Below the pieces are notes generated by a model that saw only the letters and a program-made list of their open reading frames with translations, had not been told where the DNA came from and ran no database searches. A program made the position numbers and the translations under genes. A DNA stretch of 64,000 bases, taken from Cyprinodon diabolis. Lineage: Eukaryota; Chordata; Actinopteri; Cyprinodontiformes; Cyprinodontidae. The stretch spans positions 34,372,235 to 34,436,234 of the forward strand of contig CM060066.1 in NCBI GenBank assembly GCA_030533445.1. The letters are read 5' to 3'. This document shows positions 59,101-64,000 of the stretch, piece after piece. Position 1 is the first letter of the stretch. Each line of letters opens with the position of its first letter.

Positions 59101-59508
59101 CTGACACTGGAGAACACTGGAAATAATATCTTCATGCTTATACACAGGCACCCTTCAAAACAAGCATGGATATGGGAGCAATAGATGTTTTATGATATTC
59201 TCTTAATTTCTTCACATTAAGAAATGCTAGATGTGTTTTTAGATATGGATGGATGGATAGATGGACACAGGTGGGATGTAAGGAATAAAACTAGATACTT
59301 TTCAGATTTTTTAAAGAAAATTAAAAGAAGCTAAATCTACAGTAAAACAACCCTTCTCAGCTAATCCATTATGCAAGCACCCGCTGCTGCATCCTTGGTC
59401 AATACAATCAGGTGAAAGTTTGTCATAACTTTACTATGCCACCCTGATGAAGTAAAATAACACAATATTTCATCTCCCACAGAATTTGTGCGCATGATGT
59501 CTCGCTGA
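31378..59508 (+). CDS. cabp2: Neuronal calcium-binding protein, CaBP2-like, multi-exon CDS
   Basis: EF-hand Ca2+ sensor of the calmodulin-like CaBP family, which tunes voltage-gated Ca2+ channels at sensory synapses. Long-form exons: 31378-31437, 31685-31867, 53260-53493, 55998-56028, 58029-58163, 58514-58623, 58704-58851, 59483-59508. They join in phase, 927 nt, 308 aa. An alternative first exon is at 49266-49313. Seen: acidic Glu-rich stretch, then [18 protein letters not shown]1 loop [12 protein letters not shown]; degenerate EF2 ([14 protein letters not shown], non-binding as in all CaBPs); EF3 [14 protein letters not shown]4 [13 protein letters not shown]-terminus [10 protein letters not shown]2 lacks the NMNL insert of CaBP1/CaBP5 (SQQI directly before CGG), as in CaBP2, which decides the assignment; CaBP1 is the alternative. 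No damage to any exon. Confidence 0.85.
31685..31867 (+). CDS. cabp2: cabp2-like exon 2 (basic N-terminal region)
   Basis: 61 codons, phase 0 on both sides, acceptor ttctctag and donor CAG|GTATGA. Encodes a basic, Ser-rich segment ([20 protein letters not shown]) and then an acidic one ending VASVFGQ. It is open throughout and bounded by consensus splice sites. The long N-terminus recalls the extended (caldendrin-type) isoforms of the family. Confidence 0.65.
32451..32788. mobile_element. 338-bp element with perfect 23-bp inverted ends
   Basis: 32451-32473 and 32766-32788 are exact reverse complements (TTCATCATTGTTCTTC.. outward), with a further imperfect CCTR extension outside. The inside is non-coding and unlike the other MITEs here. 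Located in a cabp2-like intron. Confidence 0.65.
33130..33376 (+). repeat. LINE 3' end with (GAATT) tail
   Basis: Carries CACTGAGCCTGGTTCTGCTA, GAGGTTTCTTACTGTT, TTTTTCCTCTCCATTGTC and ends ATAAATTGAATTGAATT. This is a very common teleost LINE 3'UTR with a short tandem tail. Confidence 0.7.
33520..33800 (+). repeat. RTE-like LINE 3' end, copy 2
   Basis: Second copy of the sequence at 17945-18215, same orientation: TCTAGATTATGATCTGGATC, ATTTTATGGATTGTTCC, ACTTTTCAAATTATCCTGTA and a final TATTGGCAGAGGTAATGA. Confidence 0.65.
33800..35440. other. Intronic, nothing recognised
   Basis: AT-rich cabp2-like intron. I find no exon with both splice sites and no repeat I can name. Confidence 0.4.
35442..35470. 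repeat. Perfect 13-bp hairpin
   Basis: ACTGACTAAAAAC, 3-nt loop, GTTTTTAGTCAGT. No element around it was recognised. Confidence 0.6.
35917..37515 (+). mobile_element. Tc1/mariner transposon, near-complete
   Basis: 1599 bp flanked by TA on both sides (35915-35916 and 37516-37517). Long inverted terminal repeats of about 163 bp (35917-36080 and 37353-37515), starting CAGGACTGTCTCAGAAAATT. Carries a transposase with one stop codon. Inserted in a cabp2-like intron in the same orientation as the gene. Confidence 0.92.
36237..37241 (+). pseudogene. Tc1 transposase, one in-frame stop
   Basis: 335 codons including stops, starting [12 protein letters not shown]-terminal HTH pair ([19 protein letters not shown]), then the DDE catalytic core: first Asp in LFSDESKF, second in FQHD, and the Glu in NPIENLW with 34 residues between the last two, so DD34E. 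A TAG at 36786-36788 interrupts the frame between SVKFL and SAMIWG. No frameshift is seen. The product would be inactive as it stands. Confidence 0.9.
37530..39610. other. Intronic, nothing recognised
   Basis: AT-rich cabp2-like intron sequence without a convincing exon; open frames on the minus strand (38045-38368, 38340-38666) look non-coding. Confidence 0.4.
39615..40547. mobile_element. TTAA-flanked foldback element, 401-bp arms
   Basis: Left arm 39615-40015 and right arm 40147-40547 are reverse complements at roughly 95 percent identity, around a 131-bp spacer. Each end is TTAA then AGGAATAGTACACCC, so the target duplication is TTAA, as for piggyBac/Kolobok-type transposons. Frames in the arms mirror each other (39639-39869 plus and 40293-40523 minus). 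No transposase. Confidence 0.88.
40097..40252 (+). CDS. Small ORF in the foldback spacer
   Basis: ATG at 40097 (AAAAATGTCT) reads [20 protein letters not shown] and then continues into the right arm to TAA at 40250, 51 residues. The acidic start resembles N-termini of proteins encoded by repeated fish DNA elements, so the foldback may have kept the first exon of an autonomous parent. Not a host gene on present evidence. Confidence 0.3.
   Translation: MSEDFSVEEEHEFFAEPECALSSGLVCRGFRRVVNSQARAFRKSYALLFML
40560..42785. other. Intronic, nothing recognised
   Basis: AT-rich; no exon or named repeat. Confidence 0.4.
42790..43000 (+). pseudogene. LINE ORF2 C-terminal relic, 5' half
   Basis: Reads [12 protein letters not shown] then [11 protein letters not shown], like the GRPRNTWRR.(V)E segment near the end of RTE/L1-like ORF2. 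It continues after the hAT insertion at 43864-43930 ([12 protein letters not shown]). Several stops; an old copy. Confidence 0.55.
43001..43855. mobile_element. Non-autonomous hAT with perfect 8-bp target duplication
   Basis: 855 bp. Ends TAGGGGTGTAAAT...ATTTAGACCCCTA. ACCAACAG is duplicated exactly at 42993-43000 and 43856-43863. Contains a T-run (43095-43118). The middle shares long runs with 28846-29230. No complete transposase frame. Inserted into an older LINE relic. Confidence 0.85.
43864..43930 (+). pseudogene. LINE ORF2 relic, 3' half
   Basis: Continuation of the 42790-43000 relic once the hAT and one target copy are ignored; ends GGGCATGGGTGAGTGAGTGA. Confidence 0.5.
43935..47040. 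other. Intronic, nothing recognised
   Basis: AT-rich with a T-run at 44130-44150. The 184-codon frame at 43926-44480 is interrupted by low-complexity sequence and resembles no protein I know. Confidence 0.4.
47041..47124. repeat. A-run plus (TA)n microsatellite
   Basis: 23 A residues followed by about 55 bp of TA. Confidence 0.95.
47995..48140 (+). repeat. Retroposon 3' fragment
   Basis: GCAGCCCACTGCTCCCCAAG, GGGGATAGATCCAAATGCAG and GACAATAAAGGGATC: the opposite orientation of the family at 22107-22320. Confidence 0.55.
48150..49265. promoter_or_regulatory. Candidate promoter/5'UTR region for the MGN exon
   Basis: No repeat or exon recognised. By position it should hold the promoter and 5'UTR of the alternative first exon; no TATA box is evident, so this is inference only. 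Confidence 0.25.
49266..49313 (+). CDS. cabp2: cabp2-like alternative first exon, MGN start
   Basis: ATG at 49266 in good context encodes [16 protein letters not shown] and stops at donor AAG|GTATGT in phase 0. Gly2-Asn3 is an N-myristoylation-type start, as in the mammalian CaBP1/2 short forms. It can splice to 53260 (243-aa product) or directly to 55998 to give ...[15 protein letters not shown], a 165-aa short form like CaBP1-S. A separate promoter upstream (48500-49260) is implied. Confidence 0.75.
50066..50792 (+). mobile_element. Possible solo LTR
   Basis: Starts TGTGACGGGGCAGCGCGG and ends GTTTACCGTGTCA. Contains a GC box plus TTTATAAAG near 50538 and an AATAAA downstream at about 50717, in the order expected of an LTR (promoter, then poly(A) signal). 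No target duplication was found, so confidence is low. Confidence 0.3.
50808..51360 (-). mobile_element. hAT-like element carrying a RecQ-like start
   Basis: 553 bp with short inverted ends (TAGCCTG / CAGGCTA). Flanking 8-mers AACATAGG (50800-50807) and AACACAGG (51361-51368) match at 7 of 8 positions. The reading frame on the minus strand begins at 51160. Located in a cabp2-like intron. Confidence 0.6.
50936..51160 (-). pseudogene. Truncated RecQ-helicase-like N-terminus in a transposon
   Basis: 74 codons. The start [20 protein letters not shown] and then [11 protein letters not shown] resemble the N-terminus of RecQ-like helicases found in repeated fish elements (Q-motif region: KxEQxxAI). 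The frame then diverges where GKDVFAVLPTGxGKS would be expected, so there is no Walker A and no helicase activity. Confidence 0.5.
51485..52702 (+). mobile_element. Tc1/mariner transposon with short ends (DD36E type)
   Basis: 1218 bp flanked by TA (51483-51484 and 52703-52704). About 26-bp inverted ends: CACTCACCGGCCACTTTATT against its complement with one change. Almost full length, in a cabp2-like intron, same orientation as the gene. Confidence 0.92.
51630..52670 (+). pseudogene. Tc1-like transposase, two in-frame stops
   Basis: 347 codons including stops, from [20 protein letters not shown] to GGPTRY. Helix-turn-helix about residues 10-45. First Asp in AWSDESRF, second in DNAPCH, Glu in NPIEHLW, with 36 residues between the last two. 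That spacing differs from ordinary Tc1 (34) and fits the group called DD36E/Incomer. Stops: TAA at 51756-51758 and TAG at 52362-52364. No frameshift, so the decay is light. Confidence 0.9.
52710..53259. other. Intronic, nothing recognised
   Basis: AT-rich intron ending in the acceptor at 53258-53259. Confidence 0.4.
53260..53493 (+). CDS. cabp2: cabp2-like acidic/VGPACIFLR exon
   Basis: 78 codons in phase 0 between acceptor tccaag and donor ATT|GTATGT. A run of glutamates (residues [11 protein letters not shown]) precedes [19 protein letters not shown], a segment shared by long CaBP1, CaBP2 and CaBP5 isoforms. Alternative use of this exon would separate long and short products. Confidence 0.85.
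53500..55990. other. Intronic, one hairpin, otherwise nothing recognised
   Basis: Between cabp2-like exons. A perfect 18-bp-arm hairpin is listed separately at 54766-54811. The rest shows no exon or named repeat. Confidence 0.4.
54766..54811. repeat. Perfect 18-bp-arm hairpin
   Basis: Arms CAGCTTTAATTATTCAAA (54766-54783) and its exact complement (54794-54811), 10-nt loop. Likely a relic palindromic MITE. Confidence 0.6.
56030..57120. other. Intronic, nothing recognised
   Basis: AT-rich cabp2-like intron with a long T-run at 57102-57122. Confidence 0.4.
57125..57293 (-). repeat. tRNA-derived SINE
   Basis: The minus strand begins GGGGCATGCAGGTGGCGCAG, has an A box TGGTTAGCGCGC, a degenerate B box region, and CTTCCCCTCTCTCTTACCAC in the body, the layout of a common fish tRNA-SINE. 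Next to a T-run that is the SINE's A-tail read in reverse. Confidence 0.7.
57470..57792 (+). repeat. L2-like LINE/SINE 3' module
   Basis: AAATGGTAAATGGCATGTAC, CCAAAGCGCTTTACACTAC, CTGCCCTGGGGCTCACTGAC, GAAGTGCCTTGCCCAAGGAC and GCCGGGGCTTGAACC in order, the hallmark of a very abundant teleost retroposon 3' region. Confidence 0.75.
58029..59508 (+). CDS. cabp2: cabp2-like EF-hand exons (C-terminal half)
   Basis: Exons 58029-58163 (EF1 and the following helix), 58514-58623 (degenerate EF2 and the [18 protein letters not shown] linker), 58704-58851 (EF3 and most of EF4) and 59483-59508 (EFVRMMSR, stop TGA at 59506). Intron positions fall inside EF-hands, typical of the CaBP family. Unspliced reading frames across 58022-58396 and 58543-58746 are artefacts of reading into introns. 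Confidence 0.92.
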
Positions 59509-59754
59509 AGACTCTTTCTACTGCACTAAAACCAACATGGACCAGACTGTGTACTGTTAAGTCTTTTCAAATGTACAACAAATTCTTGGTCTTTGTGATT
59601 TTTCACTTACCTCTCAGGTAGATCCACTAGTTTTTTTCCATTATAAAAATGTATTATGTGCATAAAAATGATATATTTATGATTTCAAATCATATCAAAA
59701 ATATAAAAATGTGAAGATTTGTAAATATCTCAAGCAATTACAGTACCACTTTGC

Positions 59755-59760
59755 AATAAA
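59755..59760 (+). terminator. Poly(A) signal of cabp2-like gene
   Basis: AATAAA 247 nt after the stop codon, the first canonical hexamer of the 3'UTR. Confidence 0.6.
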
Positions 59761-59774
59761 GCTCCCCTTATGGA

Positions 59775-62371
59775 TGGCTGATAGTTTATAGATATTTTAT
59801 TATTTAATCTCTAAAAACTTTAATACTCATTCATAAGTGTTTATCATGCATTCAACATATCATACATGCTAAACAATTAAGTTTGACAAAAGCTTATTGT
59901 GCTTACAAGGTAGTAACTTAGTTTGAAATATTAAAAATAAACACTAGATGAAATACTATATATAACAGATCCATTATTACTAACCTTCTATAAAAGGAAC
60001 CTTATTGTAAAGTGGTACCACCATTTTATTTAAAAGTGAAAATGTGAAAACAAATATTAATCAACTGGCATTGAAAGTCAATTTCGACATTATATATTTT
60101 TTGTTTATTTTTGCAATTTGCCTGGTGCAGCTGTGTACATTTTCAGAAATATTTAACATTAATTTATAGGCAAATGTTTAATAAAACATGGAACGTCATG
60201 TTGATATCAATAAATGATAACCCAATTGTTGTGTGCCTGTTGTGTATGATGTCATCACTAAAGCAATCAAGTTGTTTCAGAGAACAAATGCACTTTTATG
60301 CAAACACCTACATTGATATTTTTAATGATTATTACTTTTACATTATTCTTACAATATTTTGAACTTTCTAACTCTGCATCTACATAAAACTTAAAGTTGC
60401 ATAATGGTTTGAAATGTCATTTTTAAATCAGTTTAGTAATCCTAGTAGTAATTTCTGAATTCTGTCAAAAAAAATCTCTTTAAGAAAAAAAATTCTTTAA
60501 GGCATCCTGTTGCTCATCTAAACTTTGAAATGTTGTCAGTTGTTTAGTCATATACTTTTATTAAAAACATTTCAAAATTATTTTTGGGGGGAAAAAAACA
60601 CATAACCACAAAGTTCAAATATGCAAAAGAATACAAGGATAAGTTTCTTTACAGATTTGTTTATAAATTCAATGTACAAAATAAAACAGAAAATACTAAA
60701 CTAAAACCATTAGAAAAGCTAAACAATGCTTATAAATAAGCCCCAACGGCTTTAGACAACGGCTTTAGACAATGCTGTAAAAATTATGTAAATGTTAGAA
60801 TATAGAAGGAATATGACTTACTACTGGATTTTAAGATTGGGCAAGGCAAGCTTGTTTGTAATGCATATTTCAGCAACAAGACATTTCACAGTTTCACGTG
60901 ATAGAACAATAGTAAAACATAAAAAACACATTACATAATAAACAGTCAACAAACGTTACACTAGATTTTCTGCAGCTGAGATATAATTTTGACCTCAATT
61001 GAAAATAACTAACCGGATCCAGCATATTTGCACTTTTCTGGAAGTTTGTTTTATATTTGTGAAGACAAAACGGAATGCCACTTCTGTTTGGTTGTGGCTC
61101 TTAAAAACTTTCTATCATTTCAATGATGTCCTTAAAAAAACCTTGGTTGTGAGGTTTGCTATTTTACAGAAAATTGCAAACACAATCAATACTGCAGCAG
61201 AACCAAAGGGAAATTCCTAGATAATGGAACAAATTAACAAATAAATACAATATCCATTACCTATAACAATATAGGTATAATCACATACAATAATAACATA
61301 CAACTGTCAAACGTACTTGCATTCGCGCTGAAATTACCTATAAAAATAACAGAGCAGAGGATAAGTCCAGTTTTACATCCAACCATTTAACACAACATAC
61401 TGATAAGATCTACGGTTCTACTTTTCTTACCAAAAAAAAAAAAATAATAATTTCTGGGGGGAATTTCAAAATCGTCTGAGATTTTGATCGACTACAGTGC
61501 AGCAGAACCGAGCAGAGTTGCCAGGTCAGGTTGGGTTCGGCCACCCCCCCAATCTTGCTCTGAGCTGTCCAAGATTTTGTAAGCTGTCTTCTGAAAAATG
61601 CTTAGAGCAAATTAACACCTGAGTAGGGATCTTCTGATAGACAAAAATAATCCATGCATGTCAACTCTTCAGATCCTTGGGAAGACTGTGAAAATTTCCC
61701 CCTTTTTCTGTGGAGCCTGGAACACTTCCGCCCTTGTTTGTGGCTCATTTTGAATAGAGAAACTGCCTACTTTGTAATTCTTGTAGAAGTAAACCCAACT
61801 GTAGGCTAAACAGCTAAACTAGTGTCTTACATCTACCTCTATTCATGTTCTTGGGCCGTAAACCCCAGGGCTGGTCTGTATGTCATTTTCGGGGCCTGAC
61901 AAAAGTACAGGCCAGAACCAAATAAGGCAACATCCCTGAATTGACGTCAATTTGGTGCTTCATTTGAATCCACCCGTTTTATGGTGGAAGTTTAGAATTG
62001 TGAGATTTGCAGAGAAAGGAGGCGTCAATGGGGTTTGAACTTGTCTGTACGTCCATTTCAACCACTGAAATACCATTTTTCATCTATGACAATGTAAACT
62101 CTGTTTTGCATTCTATGACCCCTTGAACACTGCTGATGCTGACAAAAGACAATGGATCAAATTACCACCCTAAAATCCTTCATAATTTTCCATCTGCCTT
62201 AGTCCAGTTAAATTCAAATCCTGTACATTTCTAAAAATCTTCAGAGGTTACAAGCTGACTTTTCTTTTATATTTGTATGATTTTCTTTTTCTGTTCACTT
62301 TGGGTGACGTGTAGCACTTTGAGTTATGTCTTTTTTTATGAGCTTAACAAATTCAATGCACTGGCCAAGCT
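59775..62371. other. Intergenic, nothing recognised
   Basis: AT-rich sequence between the cabp2-like 3' end and the GTPase gene. No ORF or repeat that I recognise; it includes the 3' flank of the minus-strand GTPase. Confidence 0.4.
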
Positions 62372-64000
62372 TTATAGAGATTTCCAGATGTGTTCTATCC
62401 TCTTTGCAAAATCCATCAGATCATCCCTCTCAGGGCACTTTTTTAGGTCTTCTAGCAGTCGACTTTTCAAAGCCTGTGCAGTTTCACTGTAGTCAGTGCT
62501 GTAAGCAGCCATTGGAGGTGTCCCTTTCCAAGCTGAAGGAAGGTACCAGCTCCAGGTGTATGGATCAAACTCCACCAGATCAGCAAGCTTTCTTGCGTTT
62601 ATCTCAGCATCCCTCTGGATCAGTACATTGAGCCGATCTAACAACTCCTTATCTCTCTTCTTTCCCTCAGAAACAGAGACTTCATTAATGTCAACCTGAA
62701 CAAAGTGGCACAATGTTTTCTTGTCTGCAACTTTTACCCTTGCCAGAACATTAACTACCATCCTTAAGAAGTCCTTGTCTGTGGAGCTTTCCTTGGAAAA
62801 AGTCACTACTGTAATGTCGCTTAATGCCACAGCAAGACTCGCAACTTCTTTGTCACGTTCGTGGCTATGGTCGTCCTGAATCATCTGATGTGCCTTCAGT
62901 CCCTCAGTGTCGATTATCATGATGCAGTCACAGCCTATCTCCCTCTTTACACGTTTGCTGACGGTGATCAGCTGCATAAATGCCCCCCTAGTGCACATTC
63001 CTCTGTTGATGGAAAACCTGGTCCCAAACATGGCATTGAGCAGAGTTGATTTTCCTGATTTTTCTTCACCAATGACTGAAATAACTTTGACCCTGCTGTT
63101 TGACTGTATAAGGTGGTGAAGTTCAGCAAGGACGGCTCTCATCCACTTCATTGGAATGTTTCCTGCATCCCCATCAACAAGCTCAAAAGGGAAACTATCT
63201 AGCATCAACTGAGCAAAATAATAGGGCAGCTGTTCCAACCTCTTCCTTAGATTGCTAAATTCGGGTACACCATTTGCACATGTATACCTCTGCCCACATT
63301 CTCGAAAAAAATGTTGCATTCCTAAAGAGCTAATCGAAATTTGCTGGTCCACATCTGCTATTATATCTGTTTCTTTTGGAGACTCCTGTTTTAGTCTCTT
63401 GTATTGATCCAGCAGAGCTGACAGCTGCTGTCGAGAAAAATCCTCCAGTGTCATTTCCATCCATTTGAGGAAAAAAGAACAGTGAGCTTCAGAGGCACTG
63501 ATACCTTTAACAAAGTTTGATATCATAGGTGTCATCTCAAACCTGTGTTGCTTCTTTTTGAACTCTTTTTCTTTTGCTTCCAAAGACTTACGGTAATCCT
63601 CAGTTTTCAGTTTGCCAACTTTGCGTAATCTACAGTGCTCCATTTGCACCCCTGATATTGCTTTCCAGATGTTCCCCTGACATGGCAGTTCTTGTTCTTT
63701 GAACTCAGATATTTTATCAATACATGAAGTGATGAGTCTGGAATTACTCAGCCCAGTTTTGCATTCATCTGTGTCTTCATCCACAAGGATCTCACAACTC
63801 CGAGCTCTTTCAGCCAGATTTTCCAGGGAGACTTTTTTTGTTTTATTCTCGAGTATTCTAGAAACTGATTCCTGAAGGGCTCTTGCTAACTCTTTTTCAG
63901 TTCTTTTTGTTTCACTTATATTTTTTGTTTTTATGCTTGGCTTGATGGTCATATATTTTAATCTATAGGATTTCCCCTTTTTGCTGCTAATCAAAATAAT
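62372..64000 (-). CDS. Very large interferon-inducible GTPase-like (GVIN/VLIG/URGCP), partial
   Basis: Open frame from the window edge to a TAA at 62372-62374; the true start lies beyond 64000. Seen (numbering from the TTG at 63994): helical Lys/Glu-rich N-terminal part, PFELVDGDAGNIPMKWMRAV at about 269-288, P-loop GEEKSGKS (309-316), RGMCTRGAFMQL (331-342), switch DTEGL (362-366), then a VLIG-type G domain to about 520, with DPYTWSWYLP and KGTPPMAAYS. Family members are cytosolic/nuclear GTPases, often interferon-induced, coded in one giant exon and expanded in fish. Odd: the frame ends at RIEHIWKSL, where relatives continue for several hundred residues, so this copy is C-terminally truncated or a short (URGCP-like) form. 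No frameshift elsewhere. Confidence 0.85.
   Translation of the reverse strand: MILISSKKGKSYRLKYMTIKPSIKTKNISETKRTEKELARALQESVSRILENKTKKVSLENLAERARSCEILVDEDTDECKTGLSNSRLITSCIDKISEFKEQELPCQGNIWKAISGVQMEHCRLRKVGKLKTEDYRKSLEAKEKEFKKKQHRFEMTPMISNFVKGISASEAHCSFFLKWMEMTLEDFSRQQLSALLDQYKRLKQESPKETDIIADVDQQISISSLGMQHFFRECGQRYTCANGVPEFSNLRKRLEQLPYYFAQLMLDSFPFELVDGDAGNIPMKWMRAVLAELHHLIQSNSRVKVISVIGEEKSGKSTLLNAMFGTRFSINRGMCTRGAFMQLITVSKRVKREIGCDCIMIIDTEGLKAHQMIQDDHSHERDKEVASLAVALSDITVVTFSKESSTDKDFLRMVVNVLARVKVADKKTLCHFVQVDINEVSVSEGKKRDKELLDRLNVLIQRDAEINARKLADLVEFDPYTWSWYLPSAWKGTPPMAAYSTDYSETAQALKSRLLEDLKKCPERDDLMDFAKRIEHIWKSL

Overview
This window looks like nuclear DNA of a teleost fish. It is AT-rich. 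Its protein-coding genes are split by GT...AG introns. It also carries many remnants of vertebrate/fish mobile elements: Tc1/mariner, hAT, TTAA-flanked foldbacks, L2/CR1-like, RTE-like and R4/Dong-like LINEs, tRNA-derived SINEs, and long (TA)n and (GGAA)n tracts. I see no bacterial, plasmid or organellar signatures and no CRISPR.

Layout. (1) 284-1688, plus strand: the coding exon of a prostaglandin D2 receptor 2-like (CRTH2/GPR44) GPCR. (2) 3906 to about 15957, minus strand: a complete von Willebrand factor A domain-containing protein 7-like gene. I rebuilt it as one non-coding exon plus 17 coding exons (923 codons before the stop), with every splice phase checked, a TATA box at the 5' end and a hydrophobic C-terminal tail. 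(3) 16000-31377: about 15 kb without a recognisable host gene, filled with repeats (minisatellite, duplicated segment, MITEs, LINE fragments, a hAT element with near-perfect target duplication, a probable solo LTR). (4) 31378-59508, plus strand: a neuronal calcium-binding protein gene of the CaBP family, best matched to cabp2. Two candidate first coding regions lie 18 kb apart and one encodes an N-myristoylation-type MGN start. Its large introns hold two Tc1-like transposons that keep both ends, a 401-bp-arm foldback, a hAT with a perfect 8-bp target duplication, and a small element carrying the start of a RecQ-like helicase reading frame. (5) 59760-62371: a stretch with nothing I recognise. 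(6) 62372-64000, minus strand: the GTPase-containing part of a very large interferon-inducible GTPase (GVIN/VLIG/URGCP family), running off the right edge and stopping soon after the G domain.

The host genes do not form a shared pathway: lipid-mediator chemotaxis receptor, secreted/anchored VWA protein, synaptic Ca2+ sensor, interferon-type GTPase. No dedicated undescribed system is evident. The most unusual material is mobile: the RecQ-start element, the foldback with a small ORF in its loop, two short elements with perfect 34-bp and 23-bp inverted repeats, and R4-like LINE pieces embedded in TA arrays. Family names come from remembered protein similarity; no database search was run.
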